A DNA stretch of 20,127 nt, taken from an uncultured Bacteroidota bacterium. GTDB taxonomy: Bacteria > Bacteroidota > Bacteroidia > Chitinophagales > Saprospiraceae. The position numbers were made by a program, and so were the translations under genes. Below the pieces are notes generated by a model, which was given only the letters and a program-made list of their open reading frames with translations, was not told the DNA's origin and made no database searches. The stretch lies in NCBI GenBank assembly GCA_937926185.1, contig CALEYM010000186.1, positions 1 through 20,127 of the forward strand, in the 5' to 3' direction. Shown here piece after piece: positions 17,301 through 20,127 of the stretch (its first letter is position 1; every line of letters starts with the position of its first letter).

Positions 17301-20117
17301 GGCCCCGCTGACGATGTTGCCGGAATTGCTCGTCCATTGGAACAACAACGCCACGCCCTGCGATGCGACACCCGCCAGCAGCTGAACCACTGTGTCGGTG
17401 CAGGAGAGCGTTCCCGGCGGCGAAATAGTGATGACCGGGGCGGCGAAATTGCCGGTAATGTTCACCATGGACTGGCTGGAGCAGCCGTTCAATAAATTGG
17501 TCACGGTCAGCCGGTAATTCCCGATCTGACTGATCGTAGGTGTGTAGGTGTTTGCCCCGGTGACAATAAGCCCCGGAACGGCCGCCCATTGCACGGCATA
17601 GTTGGCGCCGGCGCTGCCCGAACCCTGGAGTTGCAGCGTTTTGTTCGCGCAACTCAATGACAGTGCAGGTCCGGCATTTGCCAATGGCAAGACCTGGTCG
17701 GCGCCGACGTTTACCGTCGACGTAGCCGAACAGCCGTTGTTCAGATTGGTTATTCGCAGGGTATAAACGCCGGCTTGAGTTACTACCGGGGTAAACGTAT
17801 TTGCCCCATTGACAATGTTTCCCGGATTGGCAGTCCACTGAATGTTATAGCCCGGGCCGCTGTTGCCCGAACCCTGAAGTTGCGCCAGCGTATCGGCGCA
17901 GGTAAGCATTTGCGGAGGCCCGGCACTGACGAAGGGCGGATTCTGATCGGCGCTGACCGTGACCGTGGCCGTGCCGGTGCAGCCGGTGCTCAGTTGGGTA
18001 ACCCTGAGGACGTAGGTGCCGGCTTTATCGATGGAAGGCTGGAGTGTATTGGCGCCAGCTACGATATGACCGTTCGGTGTGCTCCACTGGTAAGCAAAAT
18101 CCGGCCCCGTACTGGTGCCGCCGCCGTTCAGCGTGATGACCGGCTCTTTACAACTCACCGGGCCGTTGACGGCGGCAACTACCTGAAAGGGTTGTACGAT
18201 GGAGTCGCAGATCACCGCCGTGCAAGCCACCGCGTCGGTGACCGTGACGCAGTATTTACCTCCCGACAGGTTCAAAATGTCCTCCGTCAGGGCGCCGTTC
18301 GACCACTTGAAGGCATAAGGCGCCACGCCGCCCGTGACCGACAAGTTGATCGCGTCGGTGGCGGCGCCGGAGCAAAAAGCGGAGATCACGGTAGTGCTTA
18401 GTACAATGGGCGGCGGGGGCGCTATGGTGACGGTCATGGTGAAAGTACAGCCTTTGGAATCGGTCACGGTGATCTGATACGTCCCGACCGACATGCCTTG
18501 CACCTTGTGGCCCGATTCCAGACCATTCAGTACGCCGTCGTTGGTAATGGGGCCGTCCCACATCACGTCGAATTTCGGGGTGCCGCCGGTCATGACATAC
18601 GTGATGCTGCCTTTCGTATTACCGGTGCAGCCGGGCCCTACCGGGTAGGCAGTCACGTAGAATCCGTCGCAGGAAACCGGGCTTGCCTCTGCCGTGGCCT
18701 CGTCGTCGTCCGGCAGGTTGTCGTCTTTGTCGTCTTTGTTGAAAGAACCGCGCACATCGCTGTCCACGTCTACCTGGTCGAGTTCGGTGATCTCGGCGCG
18801 GTTGATGAAATCGCCGCTTTCGTTGCTGCCCTGCAAAACGCTCGCTTTAAAAGTCAGCACGACCGTTTCGCCGGCGTCCAGTTGATCGATGGTCCAGATC
18901 AATACCGGGGCGCCGGTTTCCACCGGAATGATCATGGCGCCGGTACCCTTGGCGTCATAGCCCATAGTACCGGGTTGGTATGCAAATCCGGCGGGCAGGT
19001 AATCGGTCACGGTCAGGCCTGTGGCCGGCATGTCGGCATCGGCCGAGTTGGACAAGGTCAGGGTAAAATTTACCACGTTGCCGAATACCGGCTGGGTGTT
19101 ATTAATGGTTTTGGTGAGGGAAACGTCGACCTGGCAGAGCGCCCCGGCCAGGCTGGCGAATGCATCGTACAGATCGCCGTCAAAGGTAAACGGGGCCGCG
19201 TTGTCGCCCAATACGATAAAGTCTGCCTTGGAGAGGTCCGCGGTTTCGGAATTGTATGCCAGGCTGTTTGCGCCATCCGTGATGGATTGCACGTTGGCAA
19301 TCGGCACGTTCGGGTTGTTGAAGGCTACGACAAAAATATGCGCGCCTTTGGCTTTTATCGCGTCGGCGGCGGCGATGGCCGCGTCGAGCGCGCCGTTTAC
19401 CGGCAGGGTAGGCTCGCCGTCGGTAAAAAACACGACCAGCGGGGGGGTTGGGTCGTTGGTGGCAATCAGACTATTGGCGGTGTTGAAGGCTGCCTGCCAG
19501 TTGGTCAGGCCGGCATAATCTTCCGGGTCGTAGGCATTGGCATCGTTCTGGTTGTTTTTTGCGGGGTAGAGGTAATTGTTCAGGTCGGCCAGATAACTGT
19601 TGTTCACCTGCTTGTACCCCGCTGCGCCGCCGATTACCGCCGGTTGGGCGCTGCTCGAAAATTCGACGACAGCCATTCTGGAGCCGGTGCTGTGAAAAGC
19701 CTGGGCAAAGGAATAGGCGGCGGCGCGCACTTTGGGGGAAATATTGGCGGAGCCGGTGGACTGGCCGGCAATGGACGGCGATTCGTCGAGTATCATTATG
19801 ATATCGGTCGGGCAGCTCAGCGTCAGGTTGGGGTTGGGCACGTTCAACAGCCCTTCCGGCGAACCCGACCTCGACAAGGCCTGTCCGCTCAAGGGGCTGT
19901 CGCCGCGTTTCAGCACCCGGAAGAGCGGCGCCAAAGAGCCGTCAAACGGAGAAAGGACATCCGCGACCGGGTCAACGGTTTTCATTTTGCCGGGAGGTAT
20001 GGTAGTCGATTGGGCCGTGAGCGGTGAGGCGGAAGCCAGCAAAAGAAAAAAATGAACCAGCAAGGTTCCTGAAGTCAACAAACCGGTCCGGCTTTTCGGG
20101 GTTGAACAATCGGTCAT
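11370..20117 (-). CDS. Giant vWA-domain adhesin-like protein with 24 Ig/PKD repeats and T9SS sorting domain
   Basis: This 2915-residue protein starts at ATG 20117 with a signal peptide (hydrophobic LLVHFFLLLASA, then TAQ before STT near residue 36). A von Willebrand A domain spans about 103-328 with a complete metal-ion-dependent adhesion site: D111-x-S113-x-S115, T205 and D233 in FFTDGEPT. A DUF11-type domain follows (333-445, with TLTLSNSADADMPATGLTV), then an acidic linker KDDKDDNLPDDDE (461-473). Two SprB-like repeats occupy about 483-565 and 575-640. Residues 646-2657 are 24 tandem Ig/PKD-like repeats averaging 84 residues. A third SprB-like repeat covers 2658-2732, then one more beta domain. 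The last 98 residues form the sorting domain, with APNAFSPNKEDGKND, YDRWGNVVF and GWDG. Family knowledge predicts T9SS export and a surface or extracellular place; metal-dependent ligand binding by the vWA head on a long stalk is inference. Only ten bases precede the start, reading TAGTTTTTCC, which resembles a -7 element. No frameshift is seen. No PorP/SprF partner follows it. Confidence 0.95.
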   Translation of the reverse strand: MTDCSTPKSRTGLLTSGTLLVHFFLLLASASPLTAQSTTIPPGKMKTVDPVADVLSPFDGSLAPLFRVLKRGDSPLSGQALSRSGSPEGLLNVPNPNLTLSCPTDIIMILDESPSIAGQSTGSANISPKVRAAAYSFAQAFHSTGSRMAVVEFSSSAQPAVIGGAAGYKQVNNSYLADLNNYLYPAKNNQNDANAYDPEDYAGLTNWQAAFNTANSLIATNDPTPPLVVFFTDGEPTLPVNGALDAAIAAADAIKAKGAHIFVVAFNNPNVPIANVQSITDGANSLAYNSETADLSKADFIVLGDNAAPFTFDGDLYDAFASLAGALCQVDVSLTKTINNTQPVFGNVVNFTLTLSNSADADMPATGLTVTDYLPAGFAYQPGTMGYDAKGTGAMIIPVETGAPVLIWTIDQLDAGETVVLTFKASVLQGSNESGDFINRAEITELDQVDVDSDVRGSFNKDDKDDNLPDDDEATAEASPVSCDGFYVTAYPVGPGCTGNTKGSITYVMTGGTPKFDVMWDGPITNDGVLNGLESGHKVQGMSVGTYQITVTDSKGCTFTMTVTIAPPPPIVLSTTVISAFCSGAATDAINLSVTGGVAPYAFKWSNGALTEDILNLSGGKYCVTVTDAVACTAVICDSIVQPFQVVAAVNGPVSCKEPVITLNGGGTSTGPDFAYQWSTPNGHIVAGANTLQPSIDKAGTYVLRVTQLSTGCTGTATVTVSADQNPPFVSAGPPQMLTCADTLAQLQGSGNSGPGYNIQWTANPGNIVNGANTFTPVVTQAGVYTLRITNLNNGCSATSTVNVGADQVLPLANAGPALSLSCANKTLQLQGSGSAGANYAVQWAAVPGLIVTGANTYTPTISQIGNYRLTVTNLLNGCSSQSMVNITGNFAAPVITISPPGTLSCTDTVVQLLAGVASQGVALLFQWTSNSGNIVSGADSLTPVVDKAGIYKLTVTNLSSGCTSTASVTVLKNSTPPYVYAGANATLNCKSPQLTLNGFVSAGPQITYNWQTNGGNFVSGANTLHPVIDAPGTYTLIASNAQNGCSAQSTVTISADFNTPTAIAGADKQLTCPNPTATLDGTGSTTGAGISYQWVANPGSILSGSKTLDNAVVNAAGRYTLVVVNTVNGCTASDDADVISLIILPKAAVAAAAPLTCVTQSLTLNAVGSSVGGNITYAWSTADGNIAGGQGTLLPQVDEPGTYQLVVSNQLNGCTASASVTVTQDITPPVAAIAPAAPLTCATVQLQLNGAGSSSGSPYLYQWATPNGNFVSGQNTLTPTVDQPGAYTLTILNAENGCTAAANITVSELKVIPVANTATAQDLTCAIKQQALNGSGSSLGTAYAYVWYTQDGKIVSGANTLFPVVNAPGSYQLIVVHKQSGCTASSAVTVGQNITPPVAVTSPGPPLTCTVNSVTLDGTGSSAGAGFSYNWIGPAGAVASGQGTLNPVVLSAGTYRLVVTSSLNGCTASATTTVPADVGVPKADAGPNDTLTCAIQQLSLDGSASSTGADFTYSWTGPGIVSGPNTIAPVVNAPGLYRLVVTDITNGCTAVSGVLVGSDLTDPVAEAGPAGLLNCGITELKIDGSMSSTGPEFIYLWTASGGGNIVSGNNTLQPVVDQPGTYTLLVTNTDNGCTASDAVTISEDKVPPAANAGAPGLITCANTSVSLNGSGSTGPGFSIQWLTTNGSIVSGANTFTPLVDAPGDYQLVVTNNSNHCTASATVQVTKDVNVPVASILPPAMLTCVAQSVQLDGTASSSGVNFQFNWQTANGHFLSGTNTLTPEVDAPGQYMLRILNTANNCEAQFTVNVGQDLDPPLADAGAPAVLSCAVPVLSLDGSASSQGAFFSYQWTTSFTGNILSGPNSLSPEVDRSGQYTIIVTDTRNGCTSTASVLILLDMDSPQAEAGPDMALTCVFDSLTLGGGAANPNYTYQWTASAGGHIVSGGGGTQIVVDEPGMYTLTVFNPSNGCSTVDSVTVIRDITPPQAIIAPPAMINCQTKQVTLSAAGSSAGPMFYYAWTTANGNILSGAFGTAPVVDQPGDYQLLISNFINGCTAAAAATVGQDTTLPTAAIAPAAQLNCAVDMFGLVGSASNAGPNPQYDWQTADGNILTGAQTLNPVINARGVYLLTVTNAANHCWATAEVMVTRDTDPPLAAADSAASLTCIVNEVTLFAAGSSAGPLFSYQWTAQNGGNILSGADTPVPTVNAAGSYLLTVTNTLNLCTATASVAVALDTLAPTVNAGSPVMLNCNTPEQRLDGSGSSTGAGFNYLWDTPDGLILSGENTLNPLIAIPGLYTLIVTNLQNGCTNSASVSAGQDMDTPTADVVAPDILTCIVTELTLQGMDKDSNGNNTYQWLTTNGQITAGAGTLTPTVTAPGDYQLIVTNTLNGCTAGAIAAVYQNVEPPTVLTGDADTLTCATKQISLKTIATSAGGKNVLYKWSTQSGTIVSGADGPEPVVSAGGWYRVTVTDSFNGCTGTAGFLVPVDVQQPQATVAQPGPLTCVVKEVTLDGSGSAQGGRFSYTWSGPSIISGAGTLTPAVNRPGQYRLDVFDVVNGCSSAAAATVSQDTLPPLAEAGPAFELNCTVVEGYLEAEGSSSGPGITYLWSTTDGNMRSDSTKSALLVDATGVYFLQVTDTKNGCTAIDLTIVSENTNYPTGIRMFTDPPGCDGKPGMVRVEEVQGGTGPFVFSLDNGNTFGTSSQFGQLHPGQYNLVIQDANGCEYADTLDFPELPGLNVQLGPDIDLDFGGSATLTAYIDVPYSEIDTVIWSPIEHLTLTNNLFKVIIDPYADIVYTVTVINRYGCEDRSSIVIRIGDPRLWAPNAFSPNKEDGKNDRFLLFAADNTVDRINNFQVYDRWGNVVFYKKDIQPNDEKQGWDGYCRGKLVNPGVFVWYAEVLLLNGQKVLMKGDVTVVD
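12147..18182 (-). repeat. Array of 24 tandem Ig/PKD-like coding repeats, about 252 bases each
   Basis: By hand alignment of the translation, 24 consecutive units of 82-86 residues fill residues 646-2657 with no gap between units. In every unit the first Cys is at or near position 11 (LTC or a variant), a Trp stands near position 33, the second Cys near position 67 (usually NGC) and the penultimate residue is Pro. Cys-Trp-Cys at these distances is the core pattern of Ig-like folds, so each unit probably has its own disulfide. Units share a consensus with a GSGSS-type segment, an IVSGANTL segment and a YxLxVTN segment, but they differ at many sites, so this is an old array rather than a recent DNA expansion. 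Confidence 0.92.
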
Positions 20118-20127
20118 GGAAAAACTA

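Noticed and set aside
12147..18182. Regular spacing of about 252 bases considered as a CRISPR or satellite array.
   Set aside because: The units are translated in one open frame, conserve protein-fold residues and are diverged in DNA, so this is a protein-domain array.
18498..20027. A 509-codon open frame on the plus strand opposite the vWA end of the second giant gene.
   Set aside because: It mirrors codons of the real gene, has no known motif or start signal, and other frames along the same gene show similar but shorter shadows.

Overview
The window looks like chromosomal DNA of a Bacteroidota bacterium, plausibly of the Saprospirales/Chitinophagales side (inference). Both very large proteins end in the gliding-motility-associated C-terminal domain that serves as a type B sorting signal for the type IX secretion system (T9SS), a system known only from this phylum. 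The glutamyl-tRNA synthetase and polysaccharide deacetylase also have a typical Bacteroidota look, genes lack clear Shine-Dalgarno sequences, and the only promoter-like elements seen match the Bacteroidota -7 consensus TAnnTTTG.

Layout: bases 1-134 are a gene-free edge holding a telomere-like tandem repeat with a G-quadruplex pattern. From 135 to 8063 (minus) lies a 2642-residue secreted mosaic protein: signal peptide, about a dozen HYR-like modules (two carrying inserted beta-sandwich domains), nine Ig-like modules, three related modules, one cadherin-like module and a T9SS sorting domain. From 8216 to 11329 there is a small block of ordinary genes: a 59-residue hypothetical protein (minus), gltX (minus), a NodB-type polysaccharide deacetylase (plus) and a DinB/YfiT-like metal-binding protein (minus). 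From 11370 to 20117 (minus) lies a second giant protein of 2915 residues: signal peptide, von Willebrand A domain with an intact metal site, DUF11-type domain, an acidic linker, two SprB-like repeats, 24 tandem Ig/PKD-like repeats of about 84 residues, a third SprB-like repeat, a last beta domain and the T9SS sorting domain. The two giants fill about 83% of the window.

Working together: the two giants are probably exported by T9SS and attached to or released from the cell surface as adhesins, but neither has a PorP/SprF-like partner gene in the window. The genes between them appear unrelated to secretion. I found no mobile element, CRISPR array, tRNA or rRNA. The most distinctive content is the architecture of the giants, above all the regular 24-repeat stalk that carries a vWA head and is bracketed by SprB-like repeats. 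No wholly new system can be claimed from the sequence alone.
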